Positions 45,501-58,016 of a DNA stretch of 64,000 nucleotides are shown here, piece after piece; the first letter of the stretch is position 1; every line of letters starts with the position of its first letter. The notes below the pieces were generated by a model. The model made no database searches, was not told where the DNA came from, and saw only the letters and a program-made list of their open reading frames with translations. The DNA comes from Phragmites australis (taxonomy: Eukaryota; Streptophyta; Magnoliopsida; Poales; Poaceae): contig NC_084921.1 of assembly GCF_958298935.1 (NCBI RefSeq), forward strand, positions 49,711,001 to 49,775,000. Reading direction: 5' to 3'. The position numbers and the translations under genes are program-made.

Positions 45501-46858
45501 TTATTTTTAGAATTATTTTTATACTAGAAGTTTATTTATTATGCAATATATATTAATTATGATGTCATCTCAGCAAATAAAACAAATAAAAAGAAAGGAA
45601 ACACTGATCGGGCTGTTTGGCTGGTGTGGCTTGATGACATGGGCGACATATCAGCAAAAACACTAACGTGGATGACACGGTGGCAAGACAGACTGTGATT
45701 ATGTTGAATGCGTGGTGGTTTCCTATTGGCCAACTAAGAGGTATGTTTTGGACCTAATCTTGACCGTTGAAACAAGATCAGACGGATAGGAGGGTTAGGT
45801 GGCTGACGTAGATGTGACAAAGGCGAAGCTAGGGTGGTAGCGGTGACGAACTCGTTGAAGTTCAGCAAAAACCTCACCACCAACCTTGGGACTCGACGAG
45901 GAGCGGCGGAGGAGCATCACAAGAGGGTGGCGATCACACCTTAGGCTTTGGTGATGTCGAGGAAGCGGTGAGATGAGCTGGCAGCGGTGTTTAGCAACAA
46001 TGAAGCTCTGGACTCGTCGATGACGGTGCTCCGGCAATCAGGAGGCAAAGGCGACAGTGGCGGTGCACGGCAAAGGTGTGAGCAAGTAGGTGAATGTCGG
46101 CGTGGCCTAGGCAGCGAGATTGATGAGCTCGATTAAAGCTCGGCAATGGAGGCGGCGACGGGTTTCGACAACGTGTAAGGGCCTCTTGGTTGGCGTTCTC
46201 TTGGCGAAAGCGAGGGGAAAAGGTTGCAAATGCTCTGGGGAGTAGGTAGGGGTCACATATTTATACCCATGAGGTGCAAGAGGTCGAGATCGATGTAGTT
46301 TAGGGTTCGGTGGAGTCCGACATCGTTACGATCCAATGCGAGCTCAAACTCCTTCGGTTTATCTCCAACTTCACTCGGTCTTGAGAGATCTTGTGCTTGA
46401 GTTCACGTGCAACACGCTGGAATCCTTCTAGAAGCCTTCATTCATTTGGATTCTCATTGTATTTGATCGGGACTCCTTTTGCTTTCGGATCTGAACAGAA
46501 GAGAAGAGGGAGAGAAGAGAAGCGGTGGGAGGTGGGTGATGACATGCAGGTCTGTCTGGTTAGCGACTCAGCGCGAAGAGGGAAGTGGCGCAGCTTGGGC
46601 CAGCTAGCCGTGCAACCTAGGCGGAAAAGAAGAGAGGGAGGGCAAGAGAACGGGCCAACGGCTTGAGTTGGCTGAGGGAAGGGAGAAATAGAAAGAGAGG
46701 GTTGGCGACTGGGTTAGGCTTTGGCCCGAAGAGCTTTTTCTTTTTCTTTTCTATTTCCTCTCATGTATATTTATACATACAACGTATATACCATATATAT
46801 ATATATATTCTTATATTAGTTTACATAATCAATCAATCAATCAGTCAAACAAACAACC

Positions 46859-46861
<3 letters not shown>

Positions 46862-46914
<53 letters not shown>
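46862..46914. repeat. (AT)n microsatellite
   Basis: About 26 uninterrupted AT dinucleotides. It is likely to vary in length between individuals and to cause assembly or sequencing slippage. Confidence 0.97.
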
Positions 46915-46916
<2 letters not shown>

Positions 46917-46973
46917 TTTTTTATGAAACATAGCCCCAAATGTGTATATGTATTTATACACATAACACACACA

Positions 46974-46976
<3 letters not shown>

Positions 46977-47010
<34 letters not shown>
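46977..47010. repeat. (AT)n microsatellite, followed by GTAT repeats
   Basis: About 17 AT dinucleotides followed by GTATGTATGTATATGTATA. It lies 62 bp from the longer AT tract. Confidence 0.95.
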
Positions 47011-47022
<12 letters not shown>

Positions 47023-47141
47023 ATGTATAAAGGCACACATACACACTTAGAATTTTATTTAGTTTTTGCAAAATTCTTTTATTTTCTTTGAAATTTTTTG
47101 AATGTTCTTGGTTTTTTTTTTTTTGAAAATTTGGGTGGTTA

Positions 47142-47999
47142 CAAGTGACCCAAACCATGTTACTCTCTTTCAACTTTTATGCACAAGGATGCTATAGCAA
47201 TCTTCCCTTCTATGGATACGATAAACCGAGTAAACATTGTCTTGGTTGTGGCTTCGCATCAGGCAGCATAGAAACTCATGTTCCCTTTTTATGCACATCC
47301 AACTTTCTTTTAAATGCAGCCAAATTTGACGCTTTTGCATTGCTCCTAACCGAACTCACAATATCATTGTCTCTCTGTTCAGGCTGTATAATAGTCCGGT
47401 CATCATCAACATTCTTGTGACTAGCTCCTGCTATTGTTTTGTTATCATCACCAGCAGCCAGGACAACAATTGTAACTGATTGTTTACATTCCTTTAAAAT
47501 TAGCCGACTCCTCCTTTTCATATGCAGCAATTATATTGATCGTATCTCTTTCTGCCCCTTTGCCTCGCATAATAACTGAACTTGCAGCGACATCAATCAG
47601 CCTTTCCTCCATTCCAATTAAATTGGATTGCCCATCAGAATTACCACTATACTTGACTCAATACACTTTTCTAACCATTTTATAAATATATTTTAGTATA
47701 AGACAGTGTCATATTTAAAACATCAATTATTTTTATTGGAGGAAGTATAGCTCTCCTCTTGTGTATATACAATACAGACACACGAGCAGAACAATTTTTG
47801 GAGCTCATTCTGCTTGAACAATCAAACCTAGATTCATGCTTCATTTGCTCACGTTTTCTAACGAAAACAGGTTTCGCATAACGGAAATCATCGTAGACCT
47901 ATACAAACCGTCAGTGAATCACATCTGCGGGCTTACAGCTGCATCAGTGACATGCAAATTTGCTTTGCTGCATTGGCGCTCCTCAGAAGCAAAGCCTCA
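47142..47999. other. spacer and 3' flank of the GABA-transporter gene
   Basis: No recognised gene. 47900-47999 is probably 3' UTR of the minus-strand transporter gene. Confidence 0.4.
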
Positions 48000-50900
48000 T
48001 CACACGTTGGCGAAAACCTTGTAAGTGTTGGCGTCCAAGGCGATCTGCCGCACCGCCGCGACGGACGCGATTACCGCGAGCGCGGAGAACACGACGGCGA
48101 TGGTCGTGTTCAGCCAGAACACGATCCCCTTCTTGGACGGCTTGAACGTGACGTTGTAGAACATCGCCGGCACGGCGAAGTCGAGTGGCATGAACCCGAA
48201 CGCGCCGATGAGCGCGTTCATGTCCCCGAAGAAGGGCACCATGGCCGCGATGGTGGTGGCGAACGCGACGGCCACGGTGCGGGAGACCAGCCGCGGCACG
48301 ACGTTCCGCGCCGCGTACTGCCCTTCCTTGGTGTCCGAGAAGAAGCCCTCCAGGACCTCGTTCGTCGGCTGCAGGTACACCACGGCTACCGCCGATAGCT
48401 GCAGCAGCGTGAAGAGCTCGGTGATGACGAGGAGCCACTCGGGGATGATGGCCTTGCCGCCAACCATGAAGTTGCTCAGCAGGATGCCCTGCGCCTGGTT
48501 GCCGAACGCCCAGTACCCCGAGATGGCAACGCTGAAGAACGTCGTCACCACCACGGCGTAGCACAGGCACAGTCCCTTGAACATCTTCCCCGTCACCGGC
48601 GCCGCCACAGTTGCCTGCGGCACAATGCAAAATTGTAACAGCAATGTTGTGAGTGTAACCATTACTGTCCATGGTCGGTGACTAGATTTGATTCAGAGCT
48701 TCTGATGATCTGGTTACCTGAATCTCAGGGATGATGCCGTTGCCATATGTGGTGGCGATGACGGCGATGGCGTTGAACACACCAAACACACGGTTCGAGG
48801 TGTCACCCGTGATCGAGTAGTCCTTCGGCGGCGCCCGATCCGAGGTTCCTGTCATGTTGCAATGTAGCGTCCATTACTCATCAGTGGAAGCTCTTTTCAG
48901 CTGAAATGCTGACCGTTGTATTGCATTGCCAATGCCAACTGCTATGTAAGACAGGAACGACTCGCAAATGGGGTACCTAGGTAGATGCAGGCGGCGACGG
49001 CGGAGAAGCTGTAGGCGAGGCACAGCATCAGGGAGATGAGGTTTACATGCCGGAGCGAGTGGAACGACGGCAGCTGCGCCAGCATCAACATGAAGACGCC
49101 GAAGATTACCACAAACACGTACAGCTTGATCGTGCCGCCAGGGTTAGCAATCAGGTAGATAGCCTGCAAAATAGGAATCCACATGTACATTATGCATGAT
49201 TCGAACATGTTTATGCATTGTTCATCAAGATTCCAGGGTTGGCAATCAGGTAGTACCTTCATGCTTTGGCCTGCCAGAAGAGTGGAAGCAACGACTGCTC
49301 CGAAGCACACCAGGAATTGGATCGGGCCGATGCAGTATCGTCCCCATCCAGGCCCTTCAGGTTTAGCACCACCAAGATTACGAGGGGTCAGTTAAGGGAT
49401 TAATGATTTTCAACAGAGAATCTGTTTAGTATAACTTTAGCTTCAATAATTTTTGGAACATATTATTTCTAGTAATCTTGGGGTTAGCGAAGGGATTAAT
49501 GATTTTTAACATAAGGTTGTTTAGTAGAGCTCTAACTCAATTTTTTTTTTAAGCAGATCATCTCTACTTCTATAAATTTTTGGATGGAAGCTACGGATAG
49601 ATTGAGGATTTTTGTTGAGACATCTTATTTTTATTTTAGACTAAAAATATATATTTAAATTATTTTATTTTATCCTATAAACTTCAAATTTTATATGAAT
49701 TTCAAAGTTAGAACTCATTCAAATAGTGCTATAGTTATGTGCAGAGATGTATGTGTTTGTATAGCAGGCATCTCGTTCTGGTAAGGATGATATCGCACTA
49801 CTGAGTGCTGACGACTTGCTTGGTTCTTGTTCGTGCCAGATGTGAACGTGTGATCATAGAAGAGTTTCCTCTAAGATGCATGGTGACTGATGTTTTTCCC
49901 CCAACACGTACGGAAAACTCCGTATGACTAGTCGTATCTATCTGGTGTGTTATGTCACACAAGTGACCTCCTTTGGCTTAATGTTATTCTTCATATGTTT
50001 AATGGCAACTTTGGGTCATTTGTTAGATCTCCTTTGGCTGTATGCTGGTTTAAACTTTGTAATAAATATCTGCGTACATTTTCAGATGCAGATGTTATGA
50101 TATTTTTATTATTTTGATAAAATAGAGCTCTCTTTATTTAAACAAGGTCACACATGTGACATATGCTTCGAGGTTTGAGAAATCGGCAAGTAATGCAAGT
50201 CAGCCCTGATTTTCTTTGCAAGTCTCGTTCTCAAGCCACTTGAAGCGGCATGCATTTGCAGATCTGGAGTCGTACGCTTCATTCATAGGACCCCAGACAA
50301 ATTTGTCAGCCTTGGGCCTTGACCTACAGTTTCAGAGGAACTGCGCACACAACATGCCCTGAATTGATCTATTTACTACTTGTACTCGTAGTACTAATCT
50401 ACATGTTGATATTATGCATAAAATATTAGATAGAGTCTAGTCGGATACATTCTAATAAGGGCCTATAAATATGAGTTACTCTTGTAATTTGTACGGTAAA
50501 GATATTATAATATAGATTTATGTGACGTGGTTTTTTACTTTCGTATTGGAGGATTTTTTTTTCCGGTTAAATCTCGTGTTGCACAAATCCAAATTTCCTA
50601 ACAGAGCACTAGCTAGCAGATGGACGCAACGAGATTCAATTATTGGAAGCCGCTGTGCCGACGCTGCTTGCAGCATGCCTATACTTTGATTGATCCGCCG
50701 TCCTGGTCGTTGACCAGTGGTGAAGCTACTGTATACCACTGAGTGCACCGGCACTAGGGAAATTTTTGTGTACTGTTTATTAGCCATTCAGTTTTACCAC
50801 TAGTGCACCACGATCTGTGACATTTGTGCACCACCATTCATCTATCCGACTGCTTGCAGACCAGGCCTAGCCGCCCAGCTGGCCAAGCAGGCGCTCCGCC

Positions 50901-53900
50901 CTCTCCGTGCGTGCATCCACGGACAGCACATAGCCTAGCTTGCCTCAGTCCAGGACTCCCCACAAGCACAGCAGAAGTAGGCCACGGGCCAGTCCGGCAG
51001 TTTCCTCGTGGGCTGGAACACATTGCGCGGATATTATCCTTTTAGGAAGAGTTGGAACGAAGTCGTCGCTCTTGCTCGCCTAGAATTGCGAAAGAAGAAA
51101 GCCTAGAAATACCAACTGATCGTGGTGGCGGCGCCTTCTTGCCGGAATTGCTACAAGCGGCCTCAATTGGGATAGCGAGGAAGCGCTTCATCTGGAACTT
51201 TGGAAAGTCCTCGTAGGCCGTATTGCCTCAAGCCCGCAAGGTTGCAATCTTTGATTCATTCTTGCTTGTTGGTAAAGATTATTTTTTGGTCATGATAATA
51301 TTTACTTCATGTTGAATTGACGCAAGGCCGCATTGCCGCATGTTCTAAATGGTTTTATTCGTTTCTGGTAATTTTGGAAAGTCCTCGCATGTCTCATTGT
51401 TGGCTTGCCGCAAGGCTGCAATCTTTGATTCGTTCTTGCTTCTTCGTAAAGATCTATTCTTTTCTTTTCCAGTTCTGATAATTTGATCCATGGCCTTTCC
51501 CAATTGACGGGAAAAAAATAATGAGGCTTTCTTTGATTTTGAACTTTTAGTTCAATCGTTCGCAGCATCACGTTTTTTGAAGGGGTTCTAAACTCAGACA
51601 AAACATGTCAAGTAAGTTTATCTACCTACATATGCTTGATCCATTTTTTCCTTCTCTTGATTCTCGAATATTAACACATGATACAATATGTAATTGAGAT
51701 TTTGAATAAGGTGTAATGACAGGTAAACTTATGGAAAGATGGTTGAAAAAGAAAGCGCCAGATAATGTTAACAATGGTGATAATTCTCATCAACAAGATA
51801 TCAATCCTAAGAATTCAACTCCACAAGATATCAATTAGGAAGAGGAGATCCAATTCGATCCAAGTAAAAGTAAAGAAATAACTACTTACTATCCTAATAT
51901 TAGAGAAGTGGTAAGAAGAATGTATTTAGAAAATGGACCTTGTCAACCTAGCACTCTTAATTTTCCGTTGACTCAGATTAGGAAACAAAATAGAAGGTTT
52001 AATCCTAAATGGTTTGATGAATTTGGAAGTTGGCTTGAGTATAGTGAGTCCACATATAGCATATTATTTACTTGTTTCTTGATGAGATCACGCTAAGAAG
52101 GATGCCAGATATAAATCTTTTGTTGTAGACGGTTGAAATAATTAGCATAATAAGGATAGACTAAGGGATCATATAGGTGGTGTTGACAGCCCTCACAATG
52201 TAGCATTGAAAAATTGTGATGCTTTGTTGCAAAGGGGACGACACATTGATGTTGCTATTAATATACAGAGTGAAAGATCTAAGAATGCATATTTTGTTCG
52301 ACTTAATGGCGCAATTGATACCTCCAGATTGCTATTGAAATAAGAATTGCCTTTTCGAGGCCATGATGAGTCAAACAAATCCTACAACAAAGGGGACTAC
52401 TAGAAACTTTATGCTTTCTTAGCAAGCAGAATGTAGCTTTAGGCAAGATATTGATAATTGATGCTGCCGATAATAGTCTCATTGTGTCTTCTGATATCCA
52501 AAAAGACATTGTTAAATGTTCTGCAGATGAAATTTCACATTCTATCATTGAAGACATTAGACATGATATGTTTTGCTTGCTAGTTGATGAATCCATAGAT
52601 ATCTCTTGCAAAGAATAAATGACAGTGGTCTTGAGATATATTGATAATTGTGGAGTTGTGAAAGAGAGCTTTGTTGGTCTCGTTCATGTGAACGAGATAA
52701 CTTCTTCCAACCTCAAGTCATGTATTGATTCTCTATTTGCAAAGTTTAAGTTGAGCTTGAAGCAAGTAAGAGGCTAAGGATATGATGGTGCTAGCAATAA
52801 GCGAGGTGAGTTCAATGGATTGCAATCATTGATCATGAGAGAAAGTAGTACTGTATATTATGTGCATTGCTTTGCTCATCAACTTCAACTAGTAGTTGTA
52901 GCTGTGATTAGAAAGCATACGTGCATTGATAATTTTTTTAGCATGATTTCTACCTTGTTGAATGTGGTGGGTGGATCTTCAAAGATAAGGGATATGGTTC
53001 GAGATTTCAATCTTGAAGAAGTGTTTAAAGCCTTAGGTTGTGGGTTGCTTAAAATTAGGGCATGATTAAATCAAGTGCAATGTCTTTAAAGACCCGGAGA
53101 TACTCGTTGAAGTTTTTACTATAAATCTCTTGAAAGTTTGGTTAACTTGTTCCCAACAATTATCAAAGTGTTAGATTTTGTGGACAAAAAAGACATGGAT
53201 GGAAAAAATAGGTGTACTTCCAGTCTTTTGTATTTGTCTTCTATTTGCATCTTATGTTGACTATTTTAATTACTATAAACACCTTGCCAATTGCATTGCA
53301 ACGGAAAGATCAAGATATTGTGAATGCTATTAATTGTGTGAAAGCAACTATAAACCATTTGGATGAACTTAGAAGAGATGAGTGGGAGAAAATCCTAGAT
53401 GGAGTGTATACATTTTGTGACAAACATGATATTTCCAAGTTGGACATGGGTGACACATATATTAACCAAAGAAGCCAAGGCAAAAATCTGAAATTACCAA
53501 CAAGCATCATTTTGAAGTTGATTTCTTTAATGACATTCTTAATTGACTACTTCAAGAGTTTGATAGTCACTTCGATGAGACAATCTCTCAACTGCTTGTT
53601 TATTCGGCTGCTTTCAATCTAAGAGATTCATTTCATGATTTTAATGTGGAGAGTTTGATAAGCCTGGCTAAATTATATCCCAATGATTTTGATTCTGGAG
53701 AATTGAGGGAACTTAACCATCTTCTTTCTTTTTACATTGCTGATGTGAGAGAAGATAATAGATTCTCCAACATACAAACTATTACCGAGCTTTCACAAAA
53801 AAATGGTTGAGACAAGAAAATACCTTTGCTATCCTTTGGTTTATCGACTTTTGAAGCTAGTACTTGTATTACATGTCACCACTGCTATAGTTGAGAGATG

Positions 53901-56900
53901 CTTTTCGGCCATGAAAATTATGAAAACATATTTGCGCAATTGTATTGGTGATGAATACATGAGTAATAGCCTCATTTGCTATGTGGAGAAACAAGAAATG
54001 CAAAAAATTATAAATTATGTTGTGGTTCGTCAATTCAAGGCGTTAAAAGAACATAAATACTAGAAGGTCATGCATTACTTTTATTTGATCTTCTCAATTC
54101 AATTTCTCATTAAAAAGTGTTAAGTTATATATTTTTTTACATATTTTGTAGGCTATCGAGGTTGAATGGTGCATTTTACTAATACTAATTGTATTTTATT
54201 CGCAATTTTGGTGTTATTTACTTTTATTATGATAACAAATGTTATGTGATTCTTCATTTTGGCAAGCATTTTTATAGTTATTTTTTTGTTATTTGTATAT
54301 TATATTAAATTTTTATTGTCATATGTATGTTGAAGTGGGCATTCAGATAGTTCATGCTCTAACTTCACCCCTGTCATTGACCACTCTTGAAGTCTGAAAC
54401 CCCAGCAGAAACAACGGCTAACAACGTATGGCCAAACATAGACTAGCATCATGGGATGAGTTTAAGCAATCTGTCTGCATGGGTTGAGAAATGGGAACTG
54501 ATCGATGCTTGTTTGATTGGCCGAAATCTGTTGACTTAAGAATAATGAGCACTAACTACTCAATAGTGGATCCAAATCCTCTGTATTAAGTCGGGTTTAA
54601 AACAGAGAAACGCTTTTTTTTAGTGAAATGTGTCTTGTGACACAGTACTATACATTAATTAATTATTTTTACTGTAGCAACAGTGGATCACCATGCTGCG
54701 CTGAAACTTTTGTAATGCAGCACTTTTACTGTAGCAATCAATCCAAAGCGTTCACTCGGATCGAACGGCTGAGATTTCTCATCACTGCAGATCGCTGTAG
54801 ATCCTCTGCGGTGACTCCTTCACTGCAAAGGATCCAGATCGCTCGGTAGTACCTATTCTCTTGTGTGCATGATACAGGGGCAACAAATTGGGCATTAGCT
54901 CTCAGTCGGTGTACGCGCTAATTTGGTCATTCAAATTGTCCAGTTGTGCTATCTTGAGTTCTTGATATGGACGTCGTTTTTTCAGATGTGCCTTTGTTGA
55001 TACAAATATCTACGCTAAGCGCATCCATAAACGACTAATTACTAACTCATGTGGTTCGACGGTTGACATTTTAGACTCGGAGATTCAGACTACCCACCAA
55101 TGGATGCCATGACAATGACACTCCTATCCCATGGTTAGTCTAAGTTAGCCGTTCTATATCAACCAATGCAGACATTAAAATAAAATCTTATACGGTTATA
55201 TCAGCTCAATGTAATAATGATAGTTAATAAAACTCTCATTTTTAAAAAAAAAAAGGCAATGCAATTGTGCAAAGAAAACTGTGATTAACCAAGGGCACCA
55301 GTAATTAGCCACTTTCTGTTTTGTAAGCATGAATTGAACTGTGATGCAATGGGTCGGAACAGTGGCATCATGTAGCAGTACTCACCTAGTATGTCCGTGG
55401 CCATGTCCCTGAAGCGGAGCTGGCGGCGGCCCTGCTGCGCGTGGTGCTCGAGGACGCGGGAGATGAGGTTGTACGAGTAGAAGGTGACGGCCGCGCCGAT
55501 GACGAGGCAGATGATCCCCGCCGACCACCCCAGCGCCGCGAACGCGAACGGCAGGCTCAGCAGCGGCGGCGCCACGATCGACGACGTCAGGTGGTACCCG
55601 CAGTGCAGCCATGACCCTGCAGCGTAGGCCGATCGTTCAAAAGCCGATTACTCTGTGAAAAAGTCATAAGAAATACGGAGTGTTTTGGATGGTTCTGTGG
55701 GAGCTAGCTCGAGTACGCCTGCTATCAGCCCCAACACTACCACGCGTACGTCATCACTTGTCACGTCTCCCCGGAATCGTAAAGCAAAAGATATAGAAAT
55801 GGCCGTATATGGTTCAGGGGTCAAAAGAAAAGGGCTTCGTGGGAAAGAGAAATTTGCTTCATCATGCGTATACCTAATTGTCGATATTCGGTAAGCGACT
55901 CAACAGGTAAGCGCACTGTTTTTTTCCCCTTCTGTGAAGTGGATCAGATATGATTAGCCTAGCGCATTTCCAAATACCGGCCAACCTCCCGGTCTATATA
56001 TTTCTGCAACAATCATTGCTGTTGCGACCCAAGTGTGTATGCAATTTGTGCGTATATCAACGACGATGACAGGTACTAGTGTACACATCAGGTTTTGAAA
56101 TCAACTAATCCGATGTGTTTAATATAAAAACTACGCCCTCCATATTTTATTCGATTAATTATTGTTGTTTTTGCACCTACTTCAACAGTAGGGGCTCCAG
56201 CTCCAAGTTTCATCTTATATTTGATGTTTATAAATTAATATAAAATAATTTAAATATTTATTTTCAGTTTATAAATTAATATAAAATAATTTAAATATTT
56301 ATTTTCAGTTTATAATATAAACAAGATAACTCATTTAAACATTATCAGCTCTAGCTTCATAATTTTCTAATAGCGTAGCCTATCTAAAAATAAGAACTGA
56401 ACTAAACATACCTAAATATCCCTAAATATGAATAGACTCGCTATTCCATGGAACATCAAATTTGATGGGTGGCCAGGCTAATTTGGGAGACAGATAGTAT
56501 GGCACGCACATGTAGGACTGACTACACATCGGCAGGAATCCCAGAGGCACTGCGAGTACACGTTGTTTTGTCTCTTCTTTCTCAGTTGCAAAAGGACATG
56601 CTAAACATGCAGCCATGCAGGGGAGATGGGGAGAAAGAAAAAGCGAGGTAAGAAATGGAGCAAAGCAGTTGGGAGAAAGAGCGTGTCCCACTGTCACAAG
56701 TAATCATAAAGTAAATTGTGAAAAGTACCGAGGGCTCGTTTGGATTTTAGGTTAGGAGATATGGGATAGGAAAATAAGGATTTAAAATTTAATCCTAACT
56801 ATTCATCTCTCCTCTAGTTTCTATTATAATCCTCCATTCATTTTCCTTTCTTTATCCCTTCCTTTTCTCAGTTGCCAAACGTCACCTGAAGCGGTTAGAT

Positions 56901-57823
56901 TGGCAAGAGCATTCGAACATGCATTCGCTCAAGAGCTTTTGGCCATGAGGTGCTCAGAAGCGGAACAGTAGCACCAGATGGGCAAACCATTTGCCAAACA
57001 TGACGCGATCAAGGATTTTTTTTAAATGTTAAAATGTCATTTTTACAGACAGGAGAGTTGCCTACAAACATTTTAACATATATTATAAAAAATTATAATT
57101 TTCTCATAATGTACCCACCTGTTATCCTCTGATAATAGATGTACCTACGGGTAATTCTCCTATTTCATATCAGAGAGGATGATAGGTGGACATACCGTGA
57201 GAAAATTATAGTGTTTTGTCAAAATAGTTATAGTTTTTTAAAATAGACACCAGAATAGTTTTCTATAACATATATTAAACTATTTATAGTTTTTTTAAAA
57301 TTTATTTATATTATATTAATAAGAAGAAAAACCCGACAGACTAACAAAACGACAACGGAACTGCCATCTTTTTGGAGCTCTCCTCTCCATTTTGCTAGCT
57401 GGTGTGTGCAACCGTATTCATTTTGGGTTCCTCCTCCAGGTTAGCAGTAACAAGGATTGCATTCATCTAGGATGGAACGATCAGTCAAAATGGCAAAGCC
57501 ACAAGCATGTGCAGCCAAAATCTTCAGCTATTCTGCTTATTGTTAGCCGGTTAATAATAACCAGCGGTCTCACCAGTCACCATGGTGCTGGTTCTCCGGT
57601 TTAACACAAAAAGAATGGTTGCCAGTTGGTATCCGGCATGCTTGACATGCAACAGAGAAGAAAGCTGCAGGTAAGGAGAAAGAGCAAAACCGAGTTGTTT
57701 GGAGGCACCTTTGGACTGGAGGACGAACAGTGCGCCGGCGTCGAGCTTCTGGCCGACGGTGTCGCCGCCGGCCTCCATCTTCTTCGCCTCCTCATCCTCC
57801 CGGCTCGCAGTCACAGCCACCAT
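48000..57823 (-). CDS. GAT1: GABA transporter 1-like (AAAP amino-acid transporter family)
   Basis: Exons in transcript order: 57823-57709, 55616-55386, 49354-49257, 49163-48977, 48848-48718 and 48614-48000 (TGA). Phases agree at all five introns and 1377 nt gives 458 aa, the usual length for this family. The hydrophilic N-terminus (about 38 aa) leads to GSWLHCGYHLTSSIVAPPLL and the first transmembrane pair (LLSLPFAFAALGWSAGIICL). Later helices include LVCFGAVVASTLLAGQ, LYVFVVIFGVFMLMLAQL, FGVFNAIAVIATTYGNGIIP, CYAVVVTTFFSVAISGYWAF and the terminal FYNVTFKPSKKGIVFW. About eleven membrane segments are expected. Family members are proton-coupled plasma-membrane carriers; Arabidopsis GAT1 takes up GABA, which I infer here from similarity. 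Intron 2 is 6.0 kb and holds a hAT element. Intron 3 is 93 nt, stop-free and begins with a copy of exon 4's start. Confidence 0.95.
49384..49539. repeat. diverged direct repeat, two copies
   Basis: Segments at 49384-49443 and 49480-49539 share AAGGGATTAATGATTTT, then TGTTTAGTA and CTTTAGCT/CTCTAACT. The period is about 96 bp. It lies in intron 2 of the transporter gene, just below exon 3. Confidence 0.75.
51199..51484 (+). repeat. direct repeat in the hAT leader
   Basis: Two copies of about 95-110 bp, starting TTTGGAAAGTCCTCG at 51199 and again at 51373, both containing CGCAAGG and TGCAATCTTTGATTC, then TTCTTGCTT and TAAAGAT. Copies differ by short indels. They precede the transposase reading frame. 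Confidence 0.8.
51731..54063 (+). pseudogene. hAT transposase with TTF-type zinc finger, broken
   Basis: Starting at MERWLKKKAP, recognisable blocks are: the TTF-type region FNPKWFDEFGSWLEYSES (about 51990-52050); the core around SLKQVRG.GYDGASN (about 52750-52800) and VYYVHCFAHQLQLVVVAVIR (52850-52912), which includes the conserved CxxH-type segment; a RKDQDIVNAINCVKAT region (53310-53350); and the C-terminal hAT dimerisation block TTAIVERCFSAMKIMKTYLR with NSLICYVEK (53880-53995). Stops interrupt it, for example TAG near 51838, TAA near 52095 and TAA near 52618, with frame changes between blocks. The family is the plant group with a TTF-type zinc finger followed by a hAT dimerisation domain. 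Confidence 0.88.
54382..55385. other. rest of GABA-transporter intron 2
   Basis: Non-coding. 54550-54850 looks like a small inserted element (GGATCCAAATCCTCTG near 54570 and an inverted AAGGATCCAGATC near 54829), but the ends do not match well enough to call. 55240-55256 is an A-run. Confidence 0.4.
56227..56308 (+). repeat. 41-bp tandem duplication
   Basis: TTTATAAATTAATATAAAAT and the next 21 bases occur twice head to tail without a mismatch, followed by a partial third copy. AT-rich; in intron 1 of the transporter gene. Confidence 0.9.
57060..57295. mobile_element. foldback MITE, copy 1
   Basis: The left half ATTATAATTTTCTCATAATG then ACCCACCTGTTATCCTCTGA is roughly complementary to the right half TCAGAGAGGATGATAGGTGG then ACCGTGAGAAAATTATAG. 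A second copy of the family is at 61495-61805. No target duplication could be fixed. Confidence 0.6.
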
Positions 57824-58008
57824 GTCGTTCCAGCAAGCTAGAAGGACAGAAGCAGCAGAGCAAGGGTGGGTAGTTTTTTTCCGAATCAAACGTGCTGCTC
57901 TGTCCGAGTCTCTGAGAGACCGAGACGCGACCCGGCCGGCTTGTATGTGTGGTGTATCAGCAAGCTGCGTTTGCGCGCACATCACACAGGGCGAGCTAGG
58001 CGGCTAAG

Positions 58009-58016
58009 CTATATAG
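58009..58016 (-). promoter_or_regulatory. TATA box of the GABA-transporter gene
   Basis: CTATATAG, a self-complementary octamer, lies 186-193 nt upstream of the start codon in otherwise mixed sequence. This predicts transcription starting near 57,980 and a 5' leader of about 155 nt. The frame upstream of the chosen ATG stays open, but the conserved protein begins at 57823. Confidence 0.55.

Larger units (their letters stand above)
42561..47141 (+). repeat. gypsy-like LTR sequence, degraded, ending GGTTACA
   Basis: 43.7-44.4 kb contains phrases common to grass gypsy LTRs (GGTTGTACTTTACCCACAAG at 44028-44047). The sequence ends with GAAAATTTGGGTGGTTACA at 47141, like the 3' end of Del/Tekay-type LTRs. 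The matching 5' end was not found. 45000-45560 is AT-rich and the 45.6-46.7 kb part is G-rich without a gene. Coding domains are absent. Confidence 0.38.
50715..54373 (+). mobile_element. decayed hAT transposon (TTF-type) in the transporter intron
   Basis: A 3659-bp element. The left end CAGTGGTGAAGCTAC and the complement of the right end CAGGGGTGAAGTTAGAGC form short inverted repeats. Flanking 8-bp repeats TCGTTGAC (50707-50714) and TCATTGAC (54374-54381) differ at one base; 8 bp is the hAT duplication length. The interior carries the broken transposase on the plus strand, opposite to the host gene. Confidence 0.9.
55617..57708. other. GABA-transporter intron 1
   Basis: Two kilobases of intron. 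It contains a 41-bp tandem duplication (56227-56308), a MITE-like stretch (56745-56885) beginning near GGCTCGTTTGGATTTTAGG, and a foldback MITE copy (about 57060-57295). No exon is required here, since exons 1 and 2 join in phase. Confidence 0.6.

Noticed and set aside
47983..48672. 229-codon open frame overlapping the transporter
   Set aside because: It is a different register of the last exon of the GABA transporter.
54550..54850. Possible small transposon in transporter intron 2
   Set aside because: The candidate ends match over only about 10 bases and no target duplication is visible.
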